Shown: positions 18,229-29,749, counted from the first letter of the stretch. The stretch is 64,000 bases of DNA from Salvelinus alpinus (GCF_045679555.1 NC_092120.1:7601574-7665573); one strand, 5' to 3'. Translations and numbers: made by a program. The notes: generated by a model not told the origin, from the letters alone.

Positions 18229-20690
18229 TTATCTCTGTTGGAAAGAAAGCAGCATTAACATGATTAATATGAGGCCAACGGAACTCATTAGTAGATCCCA
18301 CTCTCTTTCATCAGGAAGAAATGAGAGTGGAGAATTAGGGTGGGGGAGAAATGACACACATTTTAATAATAAGTCTCTTTTTTTCCTATGCATGATTCAT
18401 GTGAAGCTGTGGATAATGGACATATAACCATATTCATTGTTCATAAATGGCCATATAGGAAAAAAGGATATTATGATAATCAGGCAGGACATTAGTGAAA
18501 CTGTCAGTTATTCATAGTCATCAGTAAATAGCAGTGATTTACATAACAATATGGTAATATGGTGTAAAACAATACAGGTGAACACATGAAAATATGTAAG
18601 CTTAAAATTAGTTTGACCCTACCATTTACAATATTGCATTTCTTTGTATCAATTGGAGGGTGAATGCTTCACGCTCCCCAAGCATAATAACTTTGAACAA
18701 CAACATTGTGTTCAAAGTTATTATTCATGAACAAACACTTTCCATATGCTTTGCAAAAAAACTAAAACATTAGTTATGCAAAATTCTTGTAACTTTTCCA
18801 AAAAGTTTGTCGAAGTTTTCCATAAATTGCGCTTGGAAGATTCCTGGAATAAGCAACGAATATGCAGGAAATCTGAGGATCCTCCAAACGGTGGGATTTC
18901 TGCAAAACGTGAATTTTAGGAAAGTTCCAGGGATGTTCCAACCCTAGTTTTGTCTCTGTTATTTCCCTCCACCAGCATCCCATTTGCTCTGTGGGGTTAT
19001 ATAACATTTCATTTCTTTAGTGAGATAAGAAATGAGTCGTTGAAAATGGCCTAATTTGTACGTGACTGTAAGTGGAGTCGTGTCATTTATCAGATATGTT
19101 TCCAATTATCCTCTGATTAATAGGAATTCATTTAATTTCCCTGCTGCCTAGCAGACTACAGTGTACTGGCTGGACATCCAATTACTCTGCAGCTTAGAAA
19201 TCAACTGAGGAAAGGATTGCTGCATGAAGTAGATTTATATTATCTCTGATTTAGATAGAAAACAATAAATATGAATATGTCATATCAAGATTACTGAAAC
19301 CATTTTTGTAGTTCTATCCAGAGCCACCGGAGTGTGTGTGTATTTACATTCTTCAGAACAACAACGTCTGATACAACTCAACGTTCATACAACGTTACAC
19401 ATTCGGCGTGATGGTACCTGAGGAGTGCTGTAGTGTAGAGAGGAGACGGTATTAGCGTCCTTCTCATTAACCACGGCTCTCCCAAATTACTGCTGTTTTA
19501 TCAGACAAAATTAATCGGCACCGTCTCCTGAGAATTTCTCCTTTTTTATTTATTATTTTATATGGACTTGAAAGTAGAGTGAGATGGAGGCTAGAGTTCG
19601 CTAGCCTGAAATACAAACTGATATGCTCTATTTCACCATTGTCTCAGTTTGGATCCCAGGCTATATCTTTCCTTTTGGTATTTCTCCTCTGAGGCTAGGA
19701 GCCGGAGATACTACTTCCTAATGAGAAATAAAGTCAGCAGAACGCCAGGAGTTAGTGGAATCCCCTGTCTAGCCATACAGATTGCATTCATTCAGGGACG
19801 TGGTTTTAGTTGGATCCCTACAGAATGAAACGCATACAATCAGTTTGTTTTCTTTGCCCTGAAAATGGGTCTTGTGAAGTTGACCCAATTTTATATGTAT
19901 GTATGTGATGATATATAGATTGCGTAGGGGTTTTCTGATAGTATAGTATTTAGCAGAATCACATAAGATCTGCAGTCAGCCCTACACTCTCCCTAAAGTC
20001 TACAGTAGACAATGGCCTACATGTAAATACAACACATTGGCATGAAGGCCAGGTTCCTAATATCTACTGTAACAGTCAGTGTTTAGTGTTTTATATAGGA
20101 ACCATAGATACCAGACTTCAGTTTATAATTGGACCTCATAACGTGTGTGTGAGAGAGCCGGTGTTCATGTGTGTGTATTAGAGTTGGTGTATTACAGAAT
20201 GAATTTGTCTCTGGAAAATATTGACTCCTATTTAATATAATCCAAAACAGTGGGAAGTATTCTATTTTAATGAGCTTGTCCTTATTGTTTGTTTAATGAG
20301 CGTTGCTTGATTGTCAAAACACCATTTTACTCTAGCTTTTCAAATGTGTTTACTCAAACTGGATCCTTTGCATCATGAAATCACTGGGGTATAACTATTT
20401 AGAAATAGGCTAATTACATTCATGATGTTGCTTATTTTCCTTATTTCAGATATTCAGGACAAAGTTGTTTTCATGTTAGTATGACCAACATCTGCCCTCT
20501 TCATAATATCAAGTAGAAGAAAAGGACAGTGCCGGTTAAGGTGAGAGGAAGAGGCTTAATTTCCTAAGAAGGCGTTTACTTTAAAGGGTTAATGGTTGGT
20601 CAACCTGCAGTGACATTTTAAATGAGCAGAACCAGAGGGTCAAAGCAATGTGTCTGATGGTGTGGTGGAGGTGATGGAAGCCCCACCTGG
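18229..20690. other. Noncoding stretch downstream of the hydrolase exons
   Basis: No further exon is supported. A 15-bp inverted repeat is at 18684-18724. About 18774-19010 looks like a decayed interspersed repeat with repeated TTCC and GGAA words (imperfectly self-complementary); name unknown. A short TG-rich tract lies near 20140-20180. Confidence 0.45.
18684..18724. repeat. Perfect 15-bp inverted repeat, 11-nt loop
   Basis: ATAATAACTTTGAAC (18684-18698) pairs exactly with GTTCAAAGTTATTAT (18710-18724). No transposon ends or target duplication were recognised around it. Confidence 0.85.
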
Positions 20691-20885
20691 CCCAGCTGGG
20701 GTGGTGGGCTTGGCCTGGGCATGGCCCAGCTGGGGTGGTGGGCTTGGCCTGGGCATGGCCCAGCTGGGGTGGTGGGCTTGGCCTGGGCATGGCCCAGCTG
20801 GGGTGGTGGGCTTGGCCTGGGCATGGCCCAGCTGGGGTGGTGGGCTTGGCCTGGGCATGGCCCAGCTGGGGTGGTATGTGGTGGG
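20691..20885. repeat. 34-bp GC-rich minisatellite, about 5.5 units
   Basis: Units start at 20691, 20725, 20759, 20793, 20827 and 20861 (CCCAGCTGGGGTGGTGGGC, then TTGGCCTGGGCATGG). Copies are essentially identical, implying recent expansion. The unit lacks stops on both strands, which makes several overlapping proline- or tryptophan-rich frames; none is a gene. Confidence 0.97.
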
Positions 20886-21012
20886 CTAACCTGGTCTGGT
20901 GGTGGATCAGTCTCGCCTGTATGGAAATCTGATAGAGTTATGAGTGCAAATGGAGACTCCGTATCACATCCAGCCAGGCCCCATTCATCATCTGATCCGT
21001 CATTAGTACCCT

Positions 21013-21467
21013 GGGCACACTGAGGATACAGGCTGTCTCAGACGGCACTGGGCACACTGAGGATACAGGCTGTCTCAGACGGCACTGGGCACACTGAGGA
21101 TACAGACTGTCTCAGACGGCCCTGGGCACACTGAGGATACAGGCTGTCTCAGACGGCCCTGGGCACACTGAGGATACAGGCTGTCTCAGACGGCCCTGGG
21201 CACACTGAGGATACAGGCTGTCTCAGACGGCACTGGGCACACTGAGGATACAGACTGTCTCAGACGGCCCTGGGCACACTGAGGATACAGGCTGTCTCAG
21301 ACGGCCCTGGGCACACTGAGGATACAGACTGTCTCCGACGGCCCTGGGCACACTGAGGATACAGACTGTCTCAGACGGCCCTGGGCACACTGAGGATACA
21401 GACTGTCTCAGACGGCCCTGGGCACACTGAGGATACAGACTGTCTCAGACGGCCCTGGGCACACTGT
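21013..21467. repeat. 37-bp minisatellite, about 12 units
   Basis: Units beginning GGGCACACTGAGGATACAG repeat every 37 bp from 21013 to a partial unit at 21457. Variants are few (CACTGGG or CCCTGGG joint, AGGCT or AGACT, one CTCCGAC). It runs straight into a TGTGTGTGT tract. Confidence 0.97.
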
Positions 21468-22767
21468 GTGTGTGTTCCTGTTCTTGTTTCTCTGACACCC
21501 CTCTAATCAGACCGCTAGCAGACGAAGGTAGGCAGAGATAGTTTTGTATGACAGGCAACGTATGACTGTCACTTTGTCAGATGATGGACTGGTGTGATGG
21601 GCTTAGATGATTCCTCTTGTTTTAATTTGATTTATAAACCAAATGCTTTTATTTTCTCTTTGTTTGTTGAAAGTGTGTGTCCATCTGCACTTTTAGTCAC
21701 AGTTTTACAGGCTGGGTAGAAGGCTGGCTCTGAAACACATGACTAAAAATGGATCTTCTCTAGGATTGAAGTTGTGAGCTGCCGTTTCCAACAATTGTCA
21801 AAGGACGTGCATGAGGTAGAATGTGACGTTATTGATAACACGTCCAATACCAGAGCTGATGTAAAGATCTTTACATACTGTGGCTATGTCTAGGTTGAGG
21901 ACTGTATAGTGACAGACAGCAGTCCAGCCACTCTGCAGACCAGGCTCCAAGCCTCCCAACCCCTGTCATGGGGGACTCAGGGCCCAGATTACCCGCTTCA
22001 CCAATGGGCTCTGGGAGTAGACAAGACTTGGTGGAGTGGACAGTAATACCAGGAAATATGACGCGCTCTGTTAGGATATCGATTGATGATAATTGAAATA
22101 ACCCTGACTGTGAGTGTGAATCTTTCAAGTGTGTGTGTGTGTGCGCGAAAGAGAGGGAGTGAGTGTGTGTTACTCTGCGACAGAGAATAGCCATGACTCC
22201 ATTGAAACGCTTCCTATGTTTCTGCCTCTCAGCCTCTGTTAGAACAGCACAGCTCCCCAGAGACAAGCAGGAGAGTCAGGAACCCCAATTAATTGTAATT
22301 GGCACCGCTGTAAGCATAACTATTGTTGCTCCGTTCCACTAATGAAGCACGGCTCTCTCGGCCCCCATGTATTTCCTCCACTAGAATCTATAGTATTGAC
22401 TCAGGGAGGAAGGACCGCTGCTGGCGCTGGCTGTTCTGGGCAGTACAACACTGCCACACTGTGGCCAAGTGGGGAATTGCTCTGTTGGTTTAATGTCTGC
22501 ATGCATTCATTCATGTCTCTAGTTTCAGTAGTTGTTAATCTCAGGAAGAAAAATGTTCGCAGCTTGAATGTGACTGGAGCCCTGTATTAGATGTATTTCC
22601 AAGTAACACTACAAGGTAGCAGTGATACCTTCTGTTTGGTGTCACTGCGTGTCACAGGAATCTCCCCATTAATCACTTGTAGTTTTATATTGCACTTTCT
22701 TTTTGACACTTGTGTGATGAATCTCTGTTTTATACACCTGCAATAGTCCATATTTACTCGTGTAGTA
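21468..22767. other. Noncoding stretch between minisatellites
   Basis: A short (GT)n tract lies near 22128-22142. The 131-codon minus-strand frame 21871-22266 crosses that repeat and shows no domain. Nothing else is supported. Confidence 0.5.
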
Positions 22768-25700
22768 CTCCTTGTTCCATTTTCTCTCCTGTAATAGTCC
22801 TTGTTCCGTTTTCTCTCCTGTAATAGTCCTTGTTCCGTTTTCTCTCCTGTAATAGTCCTTGTTCCGTTTTCTCTCCTGTAATAGTCCTTGTTCCGTTTTC
22901 TCTCCTGTAATAGTCCTTGTTCTGTTTTCTCTCCTGTAATAGTCCTTGTTCTGTTATCTCTCCTGTAATAGTCCTTGTTCTGTTTTCTCTCCTGCAATAG
23001 TCCTTGTTCCGTTTTCTCTCCTGTAATAGTCCTTGTTCTGTTTTCTCTCCTGTAATAGTCCTTGTTCTGTTTTCTCTCCTGTAATAGTCCTTGTTCTGTT
23101 TTCTCTCCTGTAATAGTCCTTGTTCCGTTTTCTCTCCTGTAATAGTCCTTGTTCCGTTTTCTCTCCTGTAATAGTCCTTGTTCCGGTTTCTCTCCTGTAA
23201 TACTCCTTGTTCCGGTTTCTCTCCTGCAATAGTCCTTGTTCCATTTTCTCTCCTGTAATAGTCCTTGTTCCGTTTTCTCTCCTGTAATAGTCCTTGTTCC
23301 ATTTTCTCTCCTGTAATAGTCCTTGTTCCGGTTTCTCTCCTGTAATACTCCTTGTTCCGTTTTCTCTCCTGCAATAGTCCTTGTTCCATTTTCTCTCCTG
23401 TAATAGTCCTTGTTCTGTTTTCTCTCCTGTAATAGTCCTTGTCCCGTTTTCTCTCCTGCAATAGTCCTTGTTCTGTTTTCTCTCCTGTAATAGTCCTTGT
23501 TCTGTTTTCTCTCCTGTAATAGTCCTTGTTCTGTTTTCTCTCCTGTAATAGTCCTTGTTCCATTTTCTCTCCTGTAATAGTCCTTGTTCCGTTTTCTCTC
23601 CTGTAATAGTCCTTGTTCCGTTTTCTCTCCTGTAATAGTCCTTGTTCCGTTTTCTCTCCTGTAATAGTCCTTGTTCCGTTTTCTCTCCTGTAATAGTCCT
23701 TGTTCTGTTTTCTCTCCTGTAATAGTCCTTGTTCTGTTATCTCTCCTGTAATAGTCCTTGTTCTGTTTTCTCTCCTGCAATAGTCCTTGTTCCGTTTTCT
23801 CTCCTGTAATAGTCCTTGTTCTGTTTTCTCTCCTGTAATAGTCCTTGTTCTGTTTTCTCTCCTGTAATAGTCCTTGTTCTGTTTTCTCTCCTGTAATAGT
23901 CCTTGTTCCGTTTTCTCTCCTGTAATAGTCCTTGTTCCATTTTCTCTCCTGTAATAGTCCTTGTTCCGGTTTCTCTCCTGTAATACTCCTTGTTCCGTTT
24001 TCTCTCCTGCAATAGTCCTTGTTCCATTTTCTCTCCTGTAATAGTCCTTGTTCTGTTTTCTCTCCTGTAATAGTCCTTGTCCCGTTTTCTCTCCTGCAAT
24101 AGTCCTTGTTCCGTTTTCTCTCCTGTAATAGTCCTTGTTCCATTTTCTCTCCTGCAATAGTCCTTGTTCTGTTTTCTCTCCTGCAATAGTCCTTGTTCCG
24201 TTTTCTCTCCTGCAATAGTCCTTGTTCCGTTTTCTCTCCTGTAATAGTCCTTGTTCAGTTTTCTCTCCTGTAATAGTCCTTGTTCAGTTTTCTCTCCTGT
24301 AATAGTCCTTGTTCTGTTTTCTCTCCTGCAATAGTCCTTGTTCTGTTTTCTCTCCTGCAATAGTCCTTGTTCCGTTTTCTCTCCTGTAATAGTCCTTGTT
24401 CAGTTTTCTCTCCTGCAATAGTCCTTGTTCCGTTTTCTCTCCTGTAATAGTCCTTGTTCTGTTTTCTCTCCTGCAATAGTCCTTGTTCTGTTTTCTCTCC
24501 TGTAATAGTCTTGTTCCGTTTTCTCTCCTGTAATAGTCCTTGTTCAGTTTTCTCTCCTGTAATAGTCCTTGTTCTGTTTTCTCTCCTGCAATAGTCCTTG
24601 TTCTGTTTTCTCTCCTGCAATAGTCCTTGTTCCGTTTTCTCTCCTGTAATAGTCCTTGTTCAGTTTTCTCTCCTGCAATAGTCCTTGTTCCGTTTTCTCT
24701 CCTGTAATAGTCCTTGTTCTGTTTTCTCTCCTGTAATAGTCCTTGTTCTGTTTTCTCTCCTGCAATAGTCCTTGTTCTGTTTTCTCTCCTGTAATAGTCT
24801 TGTTCCGTTTTCTCTCCTGTAATAGTCCTTGTTCTGTTTTCTCTCCTGCAATAGTCCTTGTTCTGTTTTCTCTCCTGTAATAGTCCTTGTTCTGTTATCT
24901 CTCCTGTAATAGTCCTTGTTCCGTTTTCTCTCCTGCAATAGTCCTTGTTCCGTTTTCTCTCCTGCAATAGTCCTTGTTCCGTTTTCTCTCCTGTAATAGT
25001 CCTTGTTCAGTTTTCTCTCCTGTAATAGTCCTTGTTCTGTTTTCTCTCCTGCAATAGTCCTTGTTCTGTTTTCTCTCCTGCAATAGTCCTTGTTCCGTTT
25101 TCTCTCCTGTAATAGTCCTTGTTCAGTTTTCTCTCCTGCAATAGTCCTTGTTCCGTTTTCTCTCCTGTAATAGTCCTTGTTGTGTTTTCTCTCCTGCAAT
25201 AGTCCTTGTTCCGTTTTCTCTCCTGTAATAGTCCTTGTTCTGTTTTCTCTCCTGCAATAGTCCTTGTTCTGTTTTCTCTCCTGTAATAGTCCTTGTTCCG
25301 TTTTCTCTCCTGTAATAGTCCTTGTTCCGTTTTCTCTCCTGTAATAGTCCTTGTTCAGTTTTCTCTCCTGTAATAGTCCTTGTTCCGTTTTCTCTCCTGT
25401 AATAGTCCTTGTTCTGTTTTCTCTCCTGTAATAGTCCTTGTTCTGTTATCTCTCCTGTAATAGTCCTTGTTCTGTTTTCTCTCCTGCAATAGTCCTTGTT
25501 CCGTTTTCTCTCCTGTAATAGTCCTTGTTCTGTTTTCTCTCCTGTAATAGTCCTTGTTCAGTTTTCTCTCCTGTAATAGTCCTTGTTCCGTTTTCTCTCC
25601 TGTAATAGTCCTTGTTCTGTTATCTCTCCTGTAATAGTCCTTGTTCTGTTTTCTCTCCTGCAATAGTCCTTGTTCCGTTTTCTCTCCTGTAATAGTCCTT

Positions 25701-26007
25701 GTTCTGTTTTCTCTCCTGCAATAGTCCTTGTTCCGTTTTCTCTCCTGCAATAGTCCTTGTTCCGTTTTCTCTCCTGCAATAGTCCTTGTTCTGTTTTCTC
25801 TCCTGTAATAGTCCTTGTTCTGTTTTCTCTCCTGCAATAGTCCTTGTTCCGTTTTCTCTCCTGCAATAGTCCTTGTTCCATTTTCTCTCCTGTAATAGTC
25901 CTTGTTCCGTTTTCTCTCCTGTAATAGTCCTTGTTCCGTTTTCTCTCCTGTAATAGTCCTTGTTCCGTTTTCTCTCCTGTAATAGTCCTTGTTCTGTTTT
26001 CTCTCCT
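22768..26007. repeat. 29-bp minisatellite, about 110 units
   Basis: The unit contains GTTCCGTTTTCTCTCCTG followed by TAATAGTCCTT; length 29 bp over about 3.24 kb. Main variants are TTCCG, TTCTG, TTCCA or TTCAG at the start, GTAAT or GCAAT in the middle, and TTATC or TTTTC. A few units differ in length (AATAGTCTTG lacking one C near 24510 and 24797). Larger blocks repeat: the run from about 23160 to 23760 resembles that from about 23930. On the minus strand all three frames lack stops over long distances, creating overlapping frames up to 542 codons; these have no start context, domain or exon structure and are not called as genes. Confidence 0.97.
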
Positions 26008-26020
26008 ACTCGTCTAATAG

Positions 26021-26303
26021 TTGCAGGTTGATGTTTATTTTTATGAATCTTGCCCAGGAGGCAGAACTGACCCATTTCCACTAGATGGGCCAGCTGCAAA
26101 GTTAAAATTGGCCATATTGTAAAAATGTATGAAAACCACAATGTGCTTTTTGGATGTAATTTAAGATCAGGATTAGGCTTAACAGTGTGGTTAGGGTTAT
26201 GTTTAAAATAAGATTGTTTGAATTTGTGGCTGTGCCAGCTAGTGACCACTCTGCAGAGTTGCCTCCAGGGCAAGATTCATGACAATAAAATGCCAACCTG
26301 CTT
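26021..26303. mobile_element. MITE with about 43-bp inverted ends, inserted between arrays
   Basis: The left end GCAGGTTGATGTTTATTTTT, ATGAATCTTGCCCAGGAGGCA and the right end TGCCTCCAGGGCAAGATTCAT, GACAATAAAATGCCAACCTGC are inverse complements with a few mismatches. The element is about 280 bp, AT-rich, with no transposase. Flanks CTAATAGT (left) and TTAATAAT (right) are similar, and both belong to the minisatellite word GTAATAGTCC, so the insertion occurred inside a repeat unit and probably duplicated about 7-8 bp. Confidence 0.75.
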
Positions 26304-26320
26304 AATAATCCATGTTCTAT

Positions 26321-26604
26321 GTTCTCTGCTACTCGTGTAATAGTCCATGTTCTGGGTTCTATGTTCTCTGCTACTCGTGTAATAGTCCATGTTCTGGGTT
26401 CTATGTTCTCTGCTACTCGTTTAATAGTCCATGTTCTGGGTTCTATGTTCTCTGCTACTTGTGTAATAGTCCATGTTCTGGGTTCTATGTTCTCTGCTAC
26501 TCGTGTAATAGTCCATGTTCTGGGTTCTATGTTCTCTGCTACTCGTGTAATAGTCCATGTTCTGGGTTCTATGTTCTCTGCTACTCGTGTAATAGTCCAT
26601 GTTC
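26321..26604. repeat. 42-bp minisatellite, about 7 units
   Basis: Units starting GTTCTCTGCTACTCGTGTAA repeat every 42 bp from 26321 to 26573. They share TAATAGTCC-TGTTCT with the 29-bp array to the left, so the two arrays are related, with the MITE now between them. Decayed units continue to about 26720. Two overlapping plus-strand frames (26312-26645) are by-products. Confidence 0.95.
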
Positions 26605-27708
26605 TACATTCTAACCTACTTAACAGTCCCTTTTCTGTGTTTTAATGTAATTGTCCATGTTCTGTGTTCTCTCCTAGTCATGTAATAGAACATGTTCTAT
26701 TCGTGTAATAGTCTGTTTTGTCTGTGAGCTCCCTCTCAGGTAATGGAGGCCCTGCATATGGAATGACATGCTAATGAGGCAGGGCCCTCTTATCTTGTCG
26801 GGGGGCCAAATTCCGACAGTGAATTGCGACAGTTGTAACAAAAGTAACAGAGCGTCTATTCAGCCTGCACTAATCCAGATGGGAAAGTCAAACAGCAGAA
26901 AGTCCGCCGCACAAACTCATTTCATCACGTTATTCATTTAGATATTGCCTTGCCGCTGCTGAGGAGGAAGGGGAAAGAAGAGCCCTCTGAAATGACCAAC
27001 ATGGCTGAGGTGTTTTGCTCTACATGGTTCCTCCACTCCCTCTCCCCTCTTATCGCCTTAATTCATCCCGCCAATCTGGGCTGTCTTTACCCACTAAATT
27101 TCCCTTTGACACGCATGCCTTCTCTCGCATAATCCTCCCTCCCGGGCAGAATTAAAAATTGAGAAAAAGAGGAGGGAATAGGAAGGGACAGGACAGGTGG
27201 CTGGAGAATCCTTGAAATAATGCCACAGACAGACAGACAGACAGAGCAATGATTTGACCAGATTCAAACAGGGGCTGATAGAGTTTTTATGGAGAGGAAA
27301 AGGTGACAGGTGAAAATGTGTGGAGACAGAGAAGTCCCTAAAGAGCCAGGTTATAAGAGTCCCTTCTAAATTGTGGGGCGAGAATGACTTCATGTGTGGA
27401 AATAGTGGCAAGGAAGATGATAGAATGTCTGATTTGAGAGAAAAAAATGGTCTGTGAAAGGCTGAAATTGAGAAAGGTAGCAGCAACTATTTTCCTGTCT
27501 GCTGCCACCATTAAACTGTTGTCTATTTGTGACTTCTTCCTAACGGCCATGCTACCATGCAGCCATTAGGGGTACGGCGTTGCCATCAGCCATTTTGGTT
27601 GGTTGCTGTGTAGCAGGTAGAACGTCCCATTGGCGGCACGTGCATTGTTGCTGAAGTTTAAGACTGGAAGACTGTTAATGTTTGTATCTCCAAATACCTG
27701 AGGACTAA
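26605..27708. other. Noncoding stretch containing one copy of a 60-bp inverted match
   Basis: No gene is supported; the 130-codon minus-strand frame 27094-27486 has no domain. An (AGAC)n tract lies near 27229-27245. Bases 26857-26916 are the exact reverse complement of 31128-31187 inside the Tc1-like copy. Confidence 0.5.
26857..26916. repeat. 60-bp sequence matching 31128-31187 in inverse orientation
   Basis: TATTCAGCCTGCACTAATCC through GTCCGCCGCACAAAC is identical, base for base over 60 bp, to the reverse complement of 31128-31187. Flanking bases differ on both sides. The copy at 31.1 kb lies within a decayed transposase region and replaces normal transposase sequence. Confidence 0.95.
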
Positions 27709-28175
27709 TCAGGTTACAACTTCGTCTAGACATCAGGTTACAACTTCGTCTAGACATCAGGTTACAACTTCGTCTAGACATCAGGTTACAACTTCGTCTA
27801 GACATCAGGTTACAGCCTCGTCTAGACATCAGGTTACAGCGTCGTCTAGACATCAGGTTACAGCGTCGTCTAGACATCAGGTTACAGCGTCGTCTAGACA
27901 TCAGGTTACAGCGTCGTCTCGACATCAGGTTACAACTTCGTCTAGACATCAGGTTACAGCGTCGTCTAGACATCAGGTTACAGCGTCGTCTCGACATCAG
28001 GTTACAACTTCGTCTAGACATCAGGTTACAGCGTCGTCTAGACATCAGGTTACAGCGTCGTCTCGACATCAGGTTACAACTTCGTCTAGACATCAGGTTA
28101 CAGCGTCGTCTAGACATCAGGTTACAGCTTCGTCTCGACATCAGGTTACAACTTCGTCTAGACATCAGGTTACAG
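27709..28175. repeat. 24-bp minisatellite, left part, about 19 units, with 72-bp trimer
   Basis: The unit CAGGTTACAACTTCGTCTAG plus ACAT repeats every 24 bp. From about 27880 to 28165 three variants follow in fixed order (GCGTCGTCTAGA, GCGTCGTCTCGA, ACTTCGTCTAGA), making a 72-bp higher-order unit of about four copies. Since 24 is a multiple of three, the minus strand reads a constant 8-residue repeat NLMSRRSC; no gene is implied. The array is split by the hAT element and continues at 29288. Confidence 0.95.
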
Positions 28176-29287
28176 CAGTCCTTCTCAAATAGTGGGGCGC
28201 ACCCCCCTGGGGGGTGTGACCCCGGGGAACATGCTTTTTTTTGCCGCAGGGAGTAGTTTTTTTTTGCACCAAACAAGAGCACACAGCAGGATATATGAAG
28301 TGCAGATAACAAACCCTTAAGAGACACCATGGAAAAATATTTAACAGGGATGTAAAGAAAGGCGGAGAGAGACGGAGATAATGATACAAGCGTAAGTCTC
28401 CCGAAAGCTAAGACGAGGAAATATACGCGTCGGCATGTAGCGCTTGGCTTCACTGTGACTACGGTGGGAGACGAGGAAAGACCGGTATGTTTACTGTGTC
28501 TAAAAATGTTGGCAGCGGACAGCATGAAGCCAAATAAATTAAGGCGTCACTTAAAGACATTACACCCCAATCACGCTGATAAGCCGCTTGAGTTTTTTCA
28601 GCGAAAACGTGCCGAATATTGCCAACAATCGTCCCGCTTTGTGAATGCTACTTCAGTAAACCAGCGAGCACTGCTGGCATCATATAAGGTGGCGTACCAA
28701 ATTGCTCAGTGCAAAAAACCCCACTCCATAGCAGAGGCGCTGATACTGCCTGCAGCATTAGACATGGTCTCTGTCATGCTGGATGACGCAAGTGCTGCAA
28801 AAATAAAAACTATGACTTCCTCATTTAGATTTTTTTTAAATCAACACATTGTTTTATTCATTTTTGTTTTATAGGTCAGTGTTTCATATATTGTGCTCCT
28901 GAGTTAATGTTGCTGATCAATTTGAATGTATTATTATTTATTGATTATATTTTATTTTTCAGTATCAAATGGTCAAAAAATGTTTACAGTTTAAATAAGG
29001 CTTGAATTTTTTTTTACATTTCAGGCAAATCGATGCACTTGAAGTCTTTTCTGTTATAGACTAAAAAACAATGTTAATAAAGTTATTCTTTGTTGTAAGT
29101 TGATCTATATTTCTTTCTTTTTTTGTTTTCTTTAATATTAATAAGGATACAATGTTATGCAGAGGTGTACTTATAACAATTTTATAGACAAATTATACTA
29201 TTTACAGTCGCGGCGGAGAGTTGGGGGGCACAAAATGTTTACTTCTTCCTAGGGGGGGGCGTAACAGAAAATAATTGAGAAGCACTG
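28176..29287 (+). mobile_element. hAT-type element (ZBED5-like), internally deleted
   Basis: 1112 bp with inverted ends CAGTCCTTCTCAAATAGT and, at the right, AATAATTGAGAAGCACTG. GGTTACAG occurs at both borders (28168-28175 and 29288-29295), an exact 8-bp target duplication, and it is part of the 24-bp minisatellite unit, so the insertion point is clear. It contains an N-terminal transposase fragment; most of the transposase has been lost. Confidence 0.93.
28329..28874 (+). pseudogene. ZBED5-like hAT transposase, N-terminal fragment
   Basis: An ATG at 28329 opens MEKYLTGM, a stop TAA follows at 28353-28355, and the same frame then stays open to 28874. A BED-type zinc finger is visible: CLLCLKMLAADS, then KLRRHLKTLHPNH, spacing C-x2-C-x17-H-x4-H. 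After it comes a helix-rich stretch (FFQRKRAEYCQQ, ALLASYKVAYQIAQ, KPHSIAEALILPA) usual for this family. From about KIKTM the sequence diverges into AT-rich DNA, so the RNase H-like catalytic core and the C-terminal dimerisation region are absent. ZBED5-type proteins are domesticated hAT transposases in vertebrates; this copy looks like plain transposon remains. BED domains bind DNA. Confidence 0.8.
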
Positions 29288-29683
29288 GGTTACAGCGTCG
29301 TCTAGACATCAGGTTACAGCCTCGTCTAGACATCAGGTTACAGCCTCGTCTCGACATCAGGTTACAACTTCGTCTAGACATCAGGTTACAACTTCGTCTA
29401 GACATCAGGTTACAGCCTCGTCTAGACATCAGGTTACAACTTCGTCTAGACATCAGGTTACAACTTCGTCTAGACATCGGGTTACAGCCTCGTTTAGACA
29501 TCAGGTTACAGCCTCGTCTCGACATCAGGTTACAGCTCCGTCTAGACATCAGGTTACAGCCTCGTCTAGACATCAGGTTACAGCCTCGTCTCGACATCAG
29601 GTTACAGCCTCGTCTAGACATCGGGTTACAGCCTCGTCTAGACATCGGGTTACAGCCTCGTTTAGACATCGGGTTACAGCCTT
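29288..29683. repeat. 24-bp minisatellite, right part, about 16 units
   Basis: Same unit as the left part (TACAGCCTCGTCTAGACATC) and same register. Composition differs: GCCTCG variants dominate and the 72-bp trimer is not evident. ATCGGG variants cluster at the right end. Confidence 0.95.
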
Positions 29684-29749
29684 ATAAGGATTTACATCCT
29701 TTGACAAAGTTTCATATCTCAACACGTGGGAAATAACAAGCCAATGTCG

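Noticed and set aside
17741..18427. 228-codon plus-strand frame over the hydrolase exon C
   Set aside because: It uses a different frame from the phase-compatible exon and includes the intron polypyrimidine tract as Ser/Phe/Leu runs.
22587..24215. 542-codon minus-strand open frame and overlapping frames to 26273
   Set aside because: They are products of a 29-bp repeat without stops in any minus frame. There is no independent start, domain or splice structure; only the unique tail past 22768 differs and has no motif.
28455..28874. Host ZBED gene
   Set aside because: It is bounded by hAT ends and an 8-bp target duplication, has an upstream in-frame stop and loses the catalytic part, so it is transposon debris.
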